DNA of 50,637 nucleotides from Actinobacteria bacterium OK074 (GCA_001298575.1 LJCV01000284.1:1-50637); one strand, 5' to 3'. Counted from the stretch's first letter, positions 17,217 to 25,446 are shown. Notes: a model not told the origin generated them from the letters alone. A program made the numbers and translations.

Positions 17217-17545
17217 CAGGATTTTGTTTATGTCCGCAAAGAGGTGGTTGGCCCTCCGGATGTGCGAGGCGTGTGTGTACTGCCGCCCGGACGCCCGTGC
17301 CAAGGTCGGGCAATGGTCGGGCAACGGCCGTGCAACACCAGTCATGGCTTGGCCAACCCCTGCCCGAGCTTTGGGTACTTGTTCACCACGAGTCCTCTGC
17401 CAACTCGCCTGTTCGCCAAGGAAGATGATCGTCGCGGACAGGGGTTGCCACCGGAACCTGCGCGGCCCATCACCGGGTCGTGGCCTCCGAGAGGGCGCAG
17501 ATCATTCCCCACCGCGAACTGACGCAAACTCATGAAGGGGCAATC
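17217..17545 (+). promoter_or_regulatory. Conserved leader of the first phospholipase gene, with PHO-box-like site
   Basis: This gene-free stretch of about 330 bp is clearly homologous to 23671-24021 before the second phospholipase gene. Shared blocks include TTTGTTTATGTCCGCAAA versus TTGTTTCTATCCGCAAA, repeated GGGCAACGGCC units, GTCATGGCTTGGCCAA and GGACAGGG. GTTCACC at 17381-17387 matches a Streptomyces PHO-box repeat unit; following 11-nt units (GTCCTCT, ACTCGCC) match only loosely. Regulation by PhoP is therefore possible but not shown. The ribosome binding site AAGGGG lies at 17535-17540. Confidence 0.5.
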
Positions 17546-18976
17546 ATGGCCGAGTTAACTCGCCGTAGACTCCTGGGTTCGGCCGCGGCCGCGCTGGGTG
17601 GCGCCGCGGCGCTCTCCGTTCTCCCGCCGAGCATTCAGAAGGCCGTCGCGGCCGGGCCGGTGAAGGGTTCGCTCGACGACATCGAGCACGTCGTCCTGCT
17701 GATGCAGGAGAACCGGTCGTTCGACCACTACTTCGGCACGCTGTCCGGTGTGCGCGGCTTCGCCGACCCGGACGCGCTCAGGCTCGACTCCGGCAGGTCC
17801 GTCTTCTACCAGCCGGACACGGTGAACCCGAAGGGGTATCTGCTCCCCTTCCACCTCGACACCCACACCTCCAGCGCCCAGGCCATCCCGTCCACCAGCC
17901 ACGCCTGGGACGTGCAGCACTCGGCCTGGAACAACGGCAGGATGGACAACTGGCTGCCGGCCCACCGCACCGCCGACGGCGTCAACGGCCCCTATGTGAT
18001 GGGCTATTACAACCGGCAGGACATCCCCTTCCAGTTCGCCCTCGCCGACGCCTTCACCATCTGCGACGCCTACCACTGCTCGGTGCTCGGCCCGACCTGG
18101 CCCAACCGGATGATGTGGATGACGGGCACCATCGACCCCGGCGGCACCCAGGGCGGCCCCGTCATCAACAACGTGGTGCCGCAGACGCCGTTCCGCTGGA
18201 CGACCTACGCGGAACGGCTCCAGGCGGCCGGCATCGGCTGGAAGTCGTACCACGAGGAGGACGACGCGTTCGGCTGCAACGTCCTGGTGCAGTTCCAGGC
18301 GTTCGCGGACTCCACGCCGGGCTCGGACCTGTACGAGCGCGGCGTGCGCCCCATGCCCGCGGGCACGTTCGAGGACGACGCCCGCAACGACCGTCTCCCG
18401 GCGGTGTCCTGGATCATCCCGACGAGCCTGACCTCCGAGCACCCGGACTATCTCCCGGCGGCCGGCGCGGAGTGGGTCGCGTCGAAGATCGAAGCCGTGG
18501 CCTCGAACCCGAAGTTGTGGAAGAAGACCGCGTTCATCCTCAACTACGACGAGAACGACGGCCTGTTCGACCACGTCGCACCACCGACCGCGCCCGCGGG
18601 CACCGCGAACGAGTACATCGGCGGCCTCCCGATCGGCGGCGGCTTCCGCGTCCCGTCGATCCTCATCTCGCCCTGGACGGTGGGCGGTTGGGTGGCCACG
18701 GAGACCTTCGACCACACCTCGGTCCTCCAGTTCCTGGAACGCTGGACGGGCGTGGAGGAGCCCAACATCAGCGACTGGCGTCGCGACACCTTCGGCGACC
18801 TCACCTCCGCGTTCCGCTTCCGCTCCAGCAGCCCCCGCCCGCCGAAGCTCCCCCAGGACACGGCGGAACAACTGGAGAAGGCGAAGGAGGAAGTGGCAAC
18901 GCTGCCGGCCCCCACCCTGCCGGGCGCGGACCAGACCTTCCCGAGCCAGGAGAAGGGGCGCAGACCGCAGGTGTGA
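17546..18976 (+). CDS. Tat-exported phospholipase C / phosphoesterase (copy 1)
   Basis: The 476-aa secreted enzyme belongs to the PF04185 phosphoesterase family (non-haemolytic phospholipase C, acid phosphatase). The N-terminus is a Tat signal (TRRRLLG, then an Ala/Leu-rich stretch and AVAAG cleavage region around residue 36). The mature start has VVLLMQENRSFDHYFGTL, the family's metal/nucleophile signature, and later NYDENDGLFDHV and FRVPSILISPW. It likely hydrolyses phosphodiesters or phospholipids outside the cell to release phosphate. Start ATG 17546 follows AAGGGG. It is a paralogue of the gene at 24022 with the same leader; the two proteins are highly similar throughout. A terminator hairpin follows. 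Confidence 0.88.
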   Translation: MAELTRRRLLGSAAAALGGAAALSVLPPSIQKAVAAGPVKGSLDDIEHVVLLMQENRSFDHYFGTLSGVRGFADPDALRLDSGRSVFYQPDTVNPKGYLLPFHLDTHTSSAQAIPSTSHAWDVQHSAWNNGRMDNWLPAHRTADGVNGPYVMGYYNRQDIPFQFALADAFTICDAYHCSVLGPTWPNRMMWMTGTIDPGGTQGGPVINNVVPQTPFRWTTYAERLQAAGIGWKSYHEEDDAFGCNVLVQFQAFADSTPGSDLYERGVRPMPAGTFEDDARNDRLPAVSWIIPTSLTSEHPDYLPAAGAEWVASKIEAVASNPKLWKKTAFILNYDENDGLFDHVAPPTAPAGTANEYIGGLPIGGGFRVPSILISPWTVGGWVATETFDHTSVLQFLERWTGVEEPNISDWRRDTFGDLTSAFRFRSSSPRPPKLPQDTAEQLEKAKEEVATLPAPTLPGADQTFPSQEKGRRPQV

Positions 18977-19008
18977 ACGGCGGTTGAGGGCGGGGGTGTC
19001 GGTGCTTT

Positions 19009-19047
19009 GTGGCGGGAGAGCGGGGGCTTCTTCGGCTCTCCCGCCAC
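19009..19047 (+). terminator. Rho-independent-type terminator hairpin after phospholipase copy 1
   Basis: GTGGCGGGAGAGC (19009-19021) pairs perfectly with GCTCTCCCGCCAC (19035-19047) across a 13-nt loop, 33 bp after the stop codon. No T-tract follows, as is common in Streptomyces. Confidence 0.8.
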
Positions 19048-19121
19048 GGGGGGAGAGCCTGTGGCGCACAGGTTGCTCCCACCGCCCCCGGCGCTTTATC
19101 GCTGACGGTGCCGGACGCGCC

Positions 19122-19196
19122 CGTTAGGGGCGCGGGGCTGCGTTGGATGTGCGGCTCCGCCGCGTGGGCGCGCTCAACCCCCACCGAACCCGCAGG
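19122..19196. repeat. Streptomyces-type dispersed intergenic repeat
   Basis: The stretch around GTTAGGGGCGCGGGGCTG, then TGCGGCTCCGCCGCGTGGGC and a C-rich end at CCCGCAGG, resembles a small repeat seen between genes in many Streptomyces genomes (recognised from memory). It contains a GCGG/CCGC hairpin. It lies in the 357-bp gap between phospholipase copy 1 and aroA, which otherwise holds the terminator and C-rich sequence. Confidence 0.45.
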
Positions 19197-19333
19197 AATC
19201 GTCGTACCAGCAGCCCCCGGAAAGTCCCCCGCACAACCTCCCCCCGCCGCCCCCCCAAAGCAAAACCGCACCCAACCTGCTAAACCCGCGGAGCGAGTGG
19301 CGTTGACGGGCCCCGGAGCGGGAGCATGATCCC

Positions 19334-20602
19334 ATGACGTTGGTCGACATCCCCGGTTCCAAGTCCATCACCGCCCGCGCACTCTTCCTCGCCGCCGCGG
19401 CCGACGGTGTCACCACCCTGCTCCGTCCCCTCCGTTCCGACGACACCGAGGGCTTCGCCGAGGGGCTCGGCGCGCTCGGCTACCGGGTCGGGCGGACCCG
19501 GGACGCCTGGCAGATCGACGGCCGTCCACAGGGCCCGGCGGTCGCCGAGGCGGACGTGTACTGCCGGGACGGCGCGACCACGGCCCGGTTCCTGCCGACG
19601 CTGGCCGCCACCGGCCGCGGCACCTACCGTTTCGACGCCTCCGCCCAGATGCGCCGCCGCCCGCTGGCCCCGCTCACCCGCGCGCTGCGCGACCTCGGCG
19701 TCGACCTGCGGCACGAACAGGCGGAGGGGCACCACCCGTTGACCGTCTTCGCGCAGGGCGTGAAGGGCGGGGCGGTCACCCTCGACGCGGGTCTGTCGTC
19801 GCAGTACCTGACCGCGCTGCTGCTGCTCGGCCCGCTGACCCGGGACGGGCTGCGGATCACCCTCACCGACCTGGTCTCGGCGCCGTACGTCGACATCACG
19901 ACGGCGATGATGCGGGAGTTCGGCGCGGAGGTGCGGCGCGAGGGCGCCGGGTACGTCGTCGAGCCCGGCGGCTACCGTGCCACGACCTACGCGATCGAAC
20001 CCGACGCCTCCACCGCGAGCTACTTCTTCGCCGCGGCGGCGGTGACGGGCGGCGAGGTCACCGTGGCGGGGCTCGGATCGGGCGCCCTGCAAGGGGACTT
20101 GGGGTTCGTGGAGGTACTGCGGCGGATGGGGGCGCGGGTCGAGACGACGGCCGACCGTACGACGGTGGCGGGCACCGGCGAACTGCGCGGCCTGACCGTC
20201 GACATGCGCGACATCTCCGACACGATGCCGACGCTGGCCGCGATTGCGCCGTTCGCCTCGGGCCCGGTCCGCATCGAGAACGTCGCCAACACCCGGGTGA
20301 AGGAGTGCGATCGGCTGGACGCCTGCGCGGAGAACCTGCGGCGCCTGGGAGTTGAGGTGGCCACGGGCCCCGACTGGATCGAGATCCGGCCCGCCGCCGC
20401 CTCAACTCCCTTGCCGGGCAGCGGGTCGGGCACGTCGGGTGCGGAGATCAAGTCCTACGGCGACCATCGCATCGTCATGTCCTTCGCGGTGACGGGCCTT
20501 CGGGTACCCGGCATCTCCTTCGACGACCCCGGCTGCGTACGGAAGACGTTCCCGGGGTTCCACGAGGAGTTCGCGCGGCTGCGGGCGCGGATCAGCGGTT
20601 GA
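19334..20602 (+). CDS. aroA: 3-phosphoshikimate 1-carboxyvinyltransferase (EPSP synthase), probable paralogue
   Basis: The 422-aa EPSP synthase has the N-terminal PGSKSITARALFLAA motif (Lys10 binds shikimate-3-phosphate and PEP), an RFLPTLAA segment, TRVKECDRL near residue 318 and YGDHRIVMSFA near residue 375, so the active site looks complete. It joins PEP to shikimate-3-phosphate for chorismate synthesis. Start ATG 19334. It stands alone and not with other aro genes, so it may be a second copy. A second EPSP synthase next to a PEP-mutase-like gene also occurs in S. coelicolor (SCO6818/6819, from memory). Both enzymes use PEP. Its stop overlaps the convergent PIN gene by 11 bp. Confidence 0.9.
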   Translation: MTLVDIPGSKSITARALFLAAAADGVTTLLRPLRSDDTEGFAEGLGALGYRVGRTRDAWQIDGRPQGPAVAEADVYCRDGATTARFLPTLAATGRGTYRFDASAQMRRRPLAPLTRALRDLGVDLRHEQAEGHHPLTVFAQGVKGGAVTLDAGLSSQYLTALLLLGPLTRDGLRITLTDLVSAPYVDITTAMMREFGAEVRREGAGYVVEPGGYRATTYAIEPDASTASYFFAAAAVTGGEVTVAGLGSGALQGDLGFVEVLRRMGARVETTADRTTVAGTGELRGLTVDMRDISDTMPTLAAIAPFASGPVRIENVANTRVKECDRLDACAENLRRLGVEVATGPDWIEIRPAAASTPLPGSGSGTSGAEIKSYGDHRIVMSFAVTGLRVPGISFDDPGCVRKTFPGFHEEFARLRARISG

Positions 20603-20936
20603 GGTCCAGCACGGGAACGTCCCGGCCCTCGTACGCCTTGGGCGCGACCGTGGCGACGAGCGCGTCCGCGCCCCACTCGGGCAGGTGCCGTACCGCGTGC
20701 ACGGCGACGGCGAGCGCCGCGGGACAGTCGAGGTCCGCCGTGTGGATCACGTCCAACTGGCCGATGTGCTCGGCGATGCCGAGGTGTTCCGCGTCGGCTT
20801 CGAGGATCGACAGCACGGGCGCCCACAGGCGGGTCTCGGGTTCGAAGTACGCCCGGTGGACCAGCGCGGAGACCTGGCGGTTTCCGGACAGCGCGCGCAG
20901 GGTGGGGGAGTCGAGGACGAGGTGGTGCTGGATCAC
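20592..20936 (-). CDS. PIN-domain toxin-like ribonuclease (VapC-type)
   Basis: The 114-aa protein has PIN-domain features: an early Asp in HLVLDSPTL (D9), an acidic SILEADAE segment in the middle, and a C-terminal GADALVATVAPKAYEG...VPVLDLN stretch with conserved acidic residues that would bind magnesium. Toxins of this kind cleave RNA. GTG 20936 overlaps the antitoxin stop (GTGA), the standard arrangement of an antitoxin-first toxin-antitoxin operon. Sequence agreement with canonical VapC is modest, so it could also be an inactive or specialised PIN protein. Confidence 0.65.
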   Translation of the reverse strand: MIQHHLVLDSPTLRALSGNRQVSALVHRAYFEPETRLWAPVLSILEADAEHLGIAEHIGQLDVIHTADLDCPAALAVAVHAVRHLPEWGADALVATVAPKAYEGRDVPVLDLNR

Positions 20937-21196
20937 GCGGCGTCGGGCTCCCGACGTGCGAACGCGTCCCGGATCGTGCGGCCCATCGCCTCGCTCTCCG
21001 CGTCCGTCACCTCGACCCCGAAGTGTTCGGCGAGGTAGGCGCGCGCCCGCTCGGCCCGCTCCCTGCGTTCCTCGGGGGTGAGCGTGGTCTCCGCGAACTC
21101 CTGGACGAGGGAGCGGATCGAGGTGCCGCGGGACTCGGCGAGGACCGCGAGGCGGTCGCGCACCTCGGCGGGCACGCGGAGCATGGCGTCGGACAT
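20933..21196 (-). CDS. Ribbon-helix-helix antitoxin (VapB-like)
   Basis: The 87-aa protein opens with a ribbon-helix-helix DNA-binding motif (MLRVPAEVRDRLAVLAESRGTSIRSLVQEF as a strand-helix-helix), then a charged Glu/Arg tail that would wrap the toxin. It precedes and overlaps the PIN gene. ATG 21196 is 10 bp downstream of a 16-bp perfect palindrome, its probable own operator, so autoregulation is likely. Confidence 0.75.
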   Translation of the reverse strand: MSDAMLRVPAEVRDRLAVLAESRGTSIRSLVQEFAETTLTPEERRERAERARAYLAEHFGVEVTDAESEAMGRTIRDAFARREPDAA

Positions 21197-21205
21197 GGCG
21201 CGAAT

Positions 21206-21221
21206 ATACGTCGACGTATAC
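21206..21221. promoter_or_regulatory. Perfect 16-bp palindromic operator of the toxin-antitoxin operon
   Basis: TATACGTC/GACGTATA (21206-21221) is a perfect palindrome immediately upstream of the antitoxin ATG (21196). It is A+T-rich against its surroundings and could overlap the -10. Ribbon-helix-helix antitoxins bind such short palindromes. Confidence 0.7.
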
Positions 21222-21280
21222 GCCCCGCGCCGCCCTTGCGCCGACTCGCCGGGCCTGCGCCGCCCCGTCCCGCCAGGCCG

Positions 21281-22081
21281 CTACGCGGACTCGTTCAGCA
21301 GCCGCCCCAAGTGCTCCCGCCCCGCCGTCAACAGCCCCGGCAGCGGCGCGGCCCCCTCGTACCAGCGCTTCTCGTACTCCCAGCACAGCCAGCCGTCCCA
21401 GCCCTGGCGGGAGAGGAGTTCGACGACCTCGGCGAGGGGCAGGACGCCGGCGCCGAGGGCGAGCGGGGTGGTGTCGGTGGCGGCGGCGATGTCCTTGACC
21501 TGGACGTAGCCGAGGTGCGGGGCGAGCGCCGCGTAGGTCTCCTGGGGCTGTTCGCCGCCCAGCCAGGTGTGCATCACGTCCCACAGCGCGCCCGCCCGGC
21601 GGTGCCCGACCGGGCCCAGGATCCGGATCGCGGCGGCGCCGGTGCGGTGCGAGTCGTGGGTCTCCAGCAGGACGGTCACGCCCGCGTCGGCGGCGTACTC
21701 CGCTGCCGTACCGAGCCGCCGGGCCGCCCGCGCGTCACCGTCCGCGGCGGGCTCGTCGTCGCTCCCGCCCGGGAAGACCCGGACGTACGGCGCCCCCAAG
21801 TCCCGCGCCAGGTCCACGAGTTCGCGGATCTCGGCGAGGACGGGGCCGTCGTCGCCGGGGGCCGCGACCCGCGCGTACCCCGCCACACCGACGATCTCCA
21901 CGCCCGCGGTCTTGAACTCGGCCGCCGCGTCGGCCCGTTCGGCCGCGCCGACGCCGGGGTGCAGCGGCTCCTCGGGATGGGCGCGCAACTCGACGCCGTG
22001 GTAGCCGTGTTCGGCGGCCAGCCGGGCCACCTCCGGGATCGGGAGGCCGGGGACGCCGAGAGTGGAGAAAGCGAGCTTCAT
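21281..22081 (-). CDS. Sugar phosphate isomerase/epimerase (xylose-isomerase-like TIM barrel)
   Basis: The 266-aa protein is an AP-endonuclease-2-fold TIM barrel of the sugar phosphate isomerase/epimerase group. It starts MKLAFSTLGVPGLP and carries HGYHGVELRAH, VLLETHDSH (metal-ligand region), ALWDVMHTWLGGE and a C-terminal GWLCWEYEK. The metal ligands Glu, Asp/His and Glu are at expected places. The substrate is unknown; relatives act on keto-sugars or inositol derivatives. It stands alone on the minus strand, with no obvious operon partner. Confidence 0.75.
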   Translation of the reverse strand: MKLAFSTLGVPGLPIPEVARLAAEHGYHGVELRAHPEEPLHPGVGAAERADAAAEFKTAGVEIVGVAGYARVAAPGDDGPVLAEIRELVDLARDLGAPYVRVFPGGSDDEPAADGDARAARRLGTAAEYAADAGVTVLLETHDSHRTGAAAIRILGPVGHRRAGALWDVMHTWLGGEQPQETYAALAPHLGYVQVKDIAAATDTTPLALGAGVLPLAEVVELLSRQGWDGWLCWEYEKRWYEGAAPLPGLLTAGREHLGRLLNESA

Positions 22082-22164
22082 GCTGACCGACCCTAGCCCC
22101 GATCACCCTCTGACGTGGGTGGTCCGCACGGGCGGGGTGACCGCGAGTGCCGGGGATTGACGGT

Positions 22165-22207
22165 ATTAGTTGTACCTCGCATAATTGTTGTTATGACTAT
22201 AACTAAT
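22165..22207. promoter_or_regulatory. A+T-rich promoter with inverted repeat at the start of the SDR gene
   Basis: ATTAGTT (22165-22171) and AACTAAT (22201-22207) form a perfect inverted repeat 29 bp apart that spans the SDR start codon at 22193. The region is strikingly A+T-rich and contains further TTGT/ATAA half-sites. It could bind the MarR protein encoded next in the operon. Confidence 0.45.
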
Positions 22208-22927
22208 CTGGAGGGTGGCGCCGAGCCCTCGGCGGACACCGGCGGGCGCGTACTGCTGATCGGCGCGTCCCGGGGGCTGGGGCTCGCGTTGGCGCAGGAG
22301 TGGGTGCGCGGGGGCTGGGAGGTCGTGGCCACGGTGCGGGGGCCGGGGCGGACCGGGCTGCACGAGCTCGCCGAGGGCTCCGGCGGGCGGGTGGAGATCG
22401 AGAACGTCGACGTCACCGAGCCTGAGCGGATCGCGGCGCTGGGCGGACGGCTGGCCGGCCGGAGGTTCGACATGCTCTTCGTGAACGCAGGCGTCACCAA
22501 CCAGCCCGACGGCACGGTGGCCGAGACCGCCACCGAGGAGTTCGTCCGGGTCATGGTCACCAACGCGCTGAGCCCGCTGCGCGTCGTCGAGGCGTTGCAG
22601 GACCTCGTCGAACCCACGGGCACGATCGCGGTGATGTCCTCGGGGCAGGGCAGCGTGGCCGACAACGAGCGCGGCGGCCACGAGGTGTACCGCGGCAGCA
22701 AGGCCGCGCTCAACACGTTCATGCGCAGCTACGCGGCCCGGCACCGCGGCGAGCGGCGCCCCCTGGTCCTCATGGCGCCCGGCTGGGTGCGCACCGACAT
22801 GGGCGGCCCGGACGCCCGGTTCGGCATCGACGAGAGCATCCCGAACGTGGTCAGGACCCTCGCCGCCCTCCGCCGCAGCCCGGGTCTGCACTACGTCGAC
22901 TTCCTAGGCCGGACGGTACCGTGGTGA
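22193..22927 (+). CDS. Short-chain dehydrogenase/reductase
   Basis: The 244-aa SDR has an N-terminal cofactor loop LLIGASRGLGLALA (residues about 19-32), a VNAGVTN segment, MSSGQGS and the catalytic YRGSK (Y-x3-K), followed by APGWVRTDMGG. It probably reduces or oxidises a small carbonyl or alcohol with NAD(P). The start is ATG 22193; there is no clear Shine-Dalgarno site, so a leaderless or weakly initiated message is possible. The MarR gene follows 80 bp later on the same strand, suggesting that the regulator responds to a compound this enzyme handles. Confidence 0.82.
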   Translation: MTITNLEGGAEPSADTGGRVLLIGASRGLGLALAQEWVRGGWEVVATVRGPGRTGLHELAEGSGGRVEIENVDVTEPERIAALGGRLAGRRFDMLFVNAGVTNQPDGTVAETATEEFVRVMVTNALSPLRVVEALQDLVEPTGTIAVMSSGQGSVADNERGGHEVYRGSKAALNTFMRSYAARHRGERRPLVLMAPGWVRTDMGGPDARFGIDESIPNVVRTLAALRRSPGLHYVDFLGRTVPW

Positions 22928-23007
22928 ACTCGGCGCTCCGCCACACCGAGCGGACGACACGTCCTCCAGGGCCGCCGTGACACCGACGGACACGGGAGAG
23001 ACGACCG

Positions 23008-23565
23008 ATGGCAGCCACCCCGGGACGACCGGCCGAGCCGGCCCAGCAGGCTTGGGCCCTCATGCGGCGGTTCGTCGAGGCCCACAGCCGCCGAGGTGAA
23101 CTGGCCGACGCGCTCGGGTTCCGGCTCGGCGGCGGTCGCGGCAAGGTCCTCCTCCAACTCCGCGACGGGCCCGTCACCCTGCGCCAGCTCGCCGAGGCCA
23201 ACGGCATCGACCCGCCGTACGCGACCCTCGTCGTCGACAAGCTGGAAGCCCACGGCCTCGTCGAGCGCCGGCCGCACCCCGACGACAGGCGGCGCAAGCT
23301 GGTCACCCTCACCGCCGCCGGGCACAAGGCCATCGCCACCGCCGACGCCATCCTGCTGCGCCCGCCCCCGGCGGTCGGCACCCTCTCCGCCGACGACCTC
23401 GGGGAGCTGACCCGGCTGTTCACCCGGCTGCTCGATGCGGATGCGGATGCGGATGCGGATGCGGGTGTGGGTGCGGATGCGGATGCGGGTGGCGGCGCCG
23501 GTGCCGGTGTCGTATCTGAAGACCTCGTATCTGAAGACCTCGCATCTGAAGGTCCCCGGGCGTAG
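23008..23565 (+). CDS. MarR-family regulator with repetitive acidic tail
   Basis: The 185-aa protein has a winged-helix MarR core: VTLRQLAEANGIDPPYATLVVDKLEAHGLVERRPHPDDRRRKLVTLT (about residues 52-98) is the classic recognition helix and wing. Start ATG 23008. After residue 142 it has a low-complexity tail of (DA)n and Gly/Ala, encoded by a GCGGAT array, then VSEDL, VSEDL, ASEG, encoded by a 15-bp repeat. This tail is not part of the family fold. The gene sits behind the SDR gene and probably represses the SDR-MarR operon. Confidence 0.82.
   Translation: MAATPGRPAEPAQQAWALMRRFVEAHSRRGELADALGFRLGGGRGKVLLQLRDGPVTLRQLAEANGIDPPYATLVVDKLEAHGLVERRPHPDDRRRKLVTLTAAGHKAIATADAILLRPPPAVGTLSADDLGELTRLFTRLLDADADADADAGVGADADAGGGAGAGVVSEDLVSEDLASEGPRA
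23434..23490. repeat. Hexanucleotide (GATGCG) tandem array inside the MarR gene
   Basis: Repeated GATGCG units, partly varied to GGTGTG, run in frame and encode Asp-Ala repeats. In-frame slippage would change tail length without destroying the DNA-binding domain. Confidence 0.85.
23512..23556. repeat. Three 15-bp tandem repeats at the end of the MarR gene
   Basis: GTATCTGAAGACCTC occurs at 23512-23526 and 23527-23541, and a diverged copy (GCATCTGAAGGTCCC) at 23542-23556. They encode VSEDL, VSEDL and ASEGP. Confidence 0.85.
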
Positions 23566-23670
23566 GCGGTCGGTCAACTCCCGCTCGGCGGCGTTGCCGG
23601 TCCCGGTCCCGACAGCGGCCCCCGCCCCCCCCGCCTCTGCCCCCCATCCGTGATCCACCCGCCCGCGTGT

Positions 23671-24021
23671 CGTGATCTTGTTTCTATCCGCAAACCCGGA
23701 TAGTTGACCCGCCGGATGCGCGGAGCGCGCCCGTGTCCCGTCCGGGCCGTCGTCCGGACCGCCGTTCGGGTCCCGCGCCAAGGCCGGGCAACGGCCGGGC
23801 AACGGCCCTGCAACGCCGGTCATGGCTTGGCCAATCGCTTCCCGCGCGTTGGTCACTTGTTCATCGCAGGGCCCTGCCAACTCACCCATGCCCCAAGGAG
23901 AGTGATCGTGCGGACAGGGTCTGCCACCGGGACCGACACGGCCCGCTGCCGGGTTTCGGCCTCCCCGAGGCAGCACCGAGAACTCGCCCGCGAACTGACG
24001 AAGGCTCAAGAAGGGGCAATC
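23671..24021 (+). promoter_or_regulatory. Conserved leader of the second phospholipase gene
   Basis: This gene-free stretch matches the leader at 17217-17545 block by block. GTTCATC (23859-23865) replaces the PHO-box-like GTTCACC of copy 1. The binding site AAGGGG precedes ATG 24022. The match over some 330 bp of non-coding DNA implies that gene and control region were duplicated together, or that the leader RNA or promoter is under selection. Confidence 0.5.
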
Positions 24022-25446
24022 ATGGCCGAGTTGACTCGTCGCAGACTCCTGGGTTCCGCCGCGGGCGCGCTGGGCGGCGCCGCGGCGCTCTCCCTCCTCC
24101 CGCCGAGCGTCCAGAAGGCCGTCGCGGCCGGACCGGCAAAGGGTTCGCTCGACGACATCGAGCACATCGTCCTGCTGATGCAGGAGAACCGGTCCTTCGA
24201 CCACTACTTCGGCACCCTGTCCGGCGTCCGCGGCTTCGCCGACCCGGACGCGCTCAAGCTCGACACCGGCCGTTCCGTCTTCTACCAGCCGGACGCCGTC
24301 AACCCGAAGGGGTACCTCCTCCCCTTCCACCTCGACACCCACAAGTCCAGCGCCCAGGCGATCCCGTCCACCAGCCACGCCTGGTCGGTGCAGCACTCCG
24401 CCTGGAACAACGGCAAGATGGACAACTGGCTGCCCGCCCACCGCAAGGCGGACGGCGTCAACGGCCCCTACGTGATGGGCTATTACACTCGCGAGGACAT
24501 CCCGTTCCAGTTCGCCCTCGCCGAGGCGTTCACCCTCTGCGACGCCTACCACTGCTCGGTCTTCGGCCCGACCTGGCCCAACCGGCTGATGTGGATGACG
24601 GGCACCATCGACCCGGGCGGCACCCAGGGCGGCCCGATCATCAGCAACGTGGCGCCGACGCCGTACCGCTGGAAGACCTACGCCGAGCGGCTCCAGGCGG
24701 CCGGGGTCAGCTGGAAGGTGTACCAGGAAGAGGACGATTACGGCTGCAACCTCCTGGAGCAGTTCCAGACGTTCGTGGACGCCGAACCCGGTTCCGAGCT
24801 GTACGAGCGCGGTGTGCGCTACCAGCCCGAGGGCACCTTCGAGGACGACGCCCGCAACGACCGTCTCCCGGCGGTCTCCTGGATCATTCCGACGAGCACG
24901 CAGTCCGAGCACCCGGACTATCTGCCCGCGGCGGGCGCGGACTTCGTCGCGTCGAAGATCGAGGCGATTGCGTCCAACCCGAAGGTCTGGAAGAAGACCG
25001 CCTTCATCCTCAACTACGACGAGAACGACGGCCTGTTCGACCACGTCGTGCCGCCGACCCCGCCCGCGGGCACGGCGAACGAGTTCATCGGCGGCCTACC
25101 GATCGGCGGCGGCTTCCGGGTCCCCGCCATCGTCGTATCGCCCTGGACGGTGGGTGGTTGGGTCGCCACCGAGACCTTCGACCACACCTCCGTGCTCCAA
25201 CTCCTGGAGCGCTGGACGGGTGTTGAGGAGCCGAACATCAGCGACTGGCGTCGCGACACCTTCGGCGACCTCACCTCCGCGTTCCGCTTCCGCTCCAGCA
25301 GGCCCCGTCCGCCGAAGCTGCCGCACGACACGGCGGAGCAACTGGAGAAGGCGAAGGAGGAAGTGGCAACGTTGCCGGCGCCTACCCTGCCGGGCGCGGA
25401 CCAGACGTTCCCCAAGCAGGAGAAGGGGCGTCGGCCGCAGGTGTGA
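24022..25446 (+). CDS. Tat-exported phospholipase C / phosphoesterase (copy 2)
   Basis: The 474-aa paralogue of the protein encoded at 17546 has a Tat signal (TRRRLLG), the QENRSFDHYFGTL signature, WPNRLMWMTGTIDPGG, NYDENDGLFDHV and an identical C-terminal half-motif order. The expected role is extracellular hydrolysis of phospholipids or other phosphodiesters. Differences are scattered, mostly conservative substitutions, plus two fewer residues in total. ATG 24022 has AAGGGG upstream; the open frame before it belongs to the conserved leader and lacks a signal peptide context. A terminator hairpin follows at 25573. Confidence 0.88.
   Translation: MAELTRRRLLGSAAGALGGAAALSLLPPSVQKAVAAGPAKGSLDDIEHIVLLMQENRSFDHYFGTLSGVRGFADPDALKLDTGRSVFYQPDAVNPKGYLLPFHLDTHKSSAQAIPSTSHAWSVQHSAWNNGKMDNWLPAHRKADGVNGPYVMGYYTREDIPFQFALAEAFTLCDAYHCSVFGPTWPNRLMWMTGTIDPGGTQGGPIISNVAPTPYRWKTYAERLQAAGVSWKVYQEEDDYGCNLLEQFQTFVDAEPGSELYERGVRYQPEGTFEDDARNDRLPAVSWIIPTSTQSEHPDYLPAAGADFVASKIEAIASNPKVWKKTAFILNYDENDGLFDHVVPPTPPAGTANEFIGGLPIGGGFRVPAIVVSPWTVGGWVATETFDHTSVLQLLERWTGVEEPNISDWRRDTFGDLTSAFRFRSSRPRPPKLPHDTAEQLEKAKEEVATLPAPTLPGADQTFPKQEKGRRPQV

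Noticed and set aside
23434..23556. Possible CRISPR-like array
   Set aside because: The repeats are 6 and 15 bp, contiguous without spacers, and in frame within a MarR gene.
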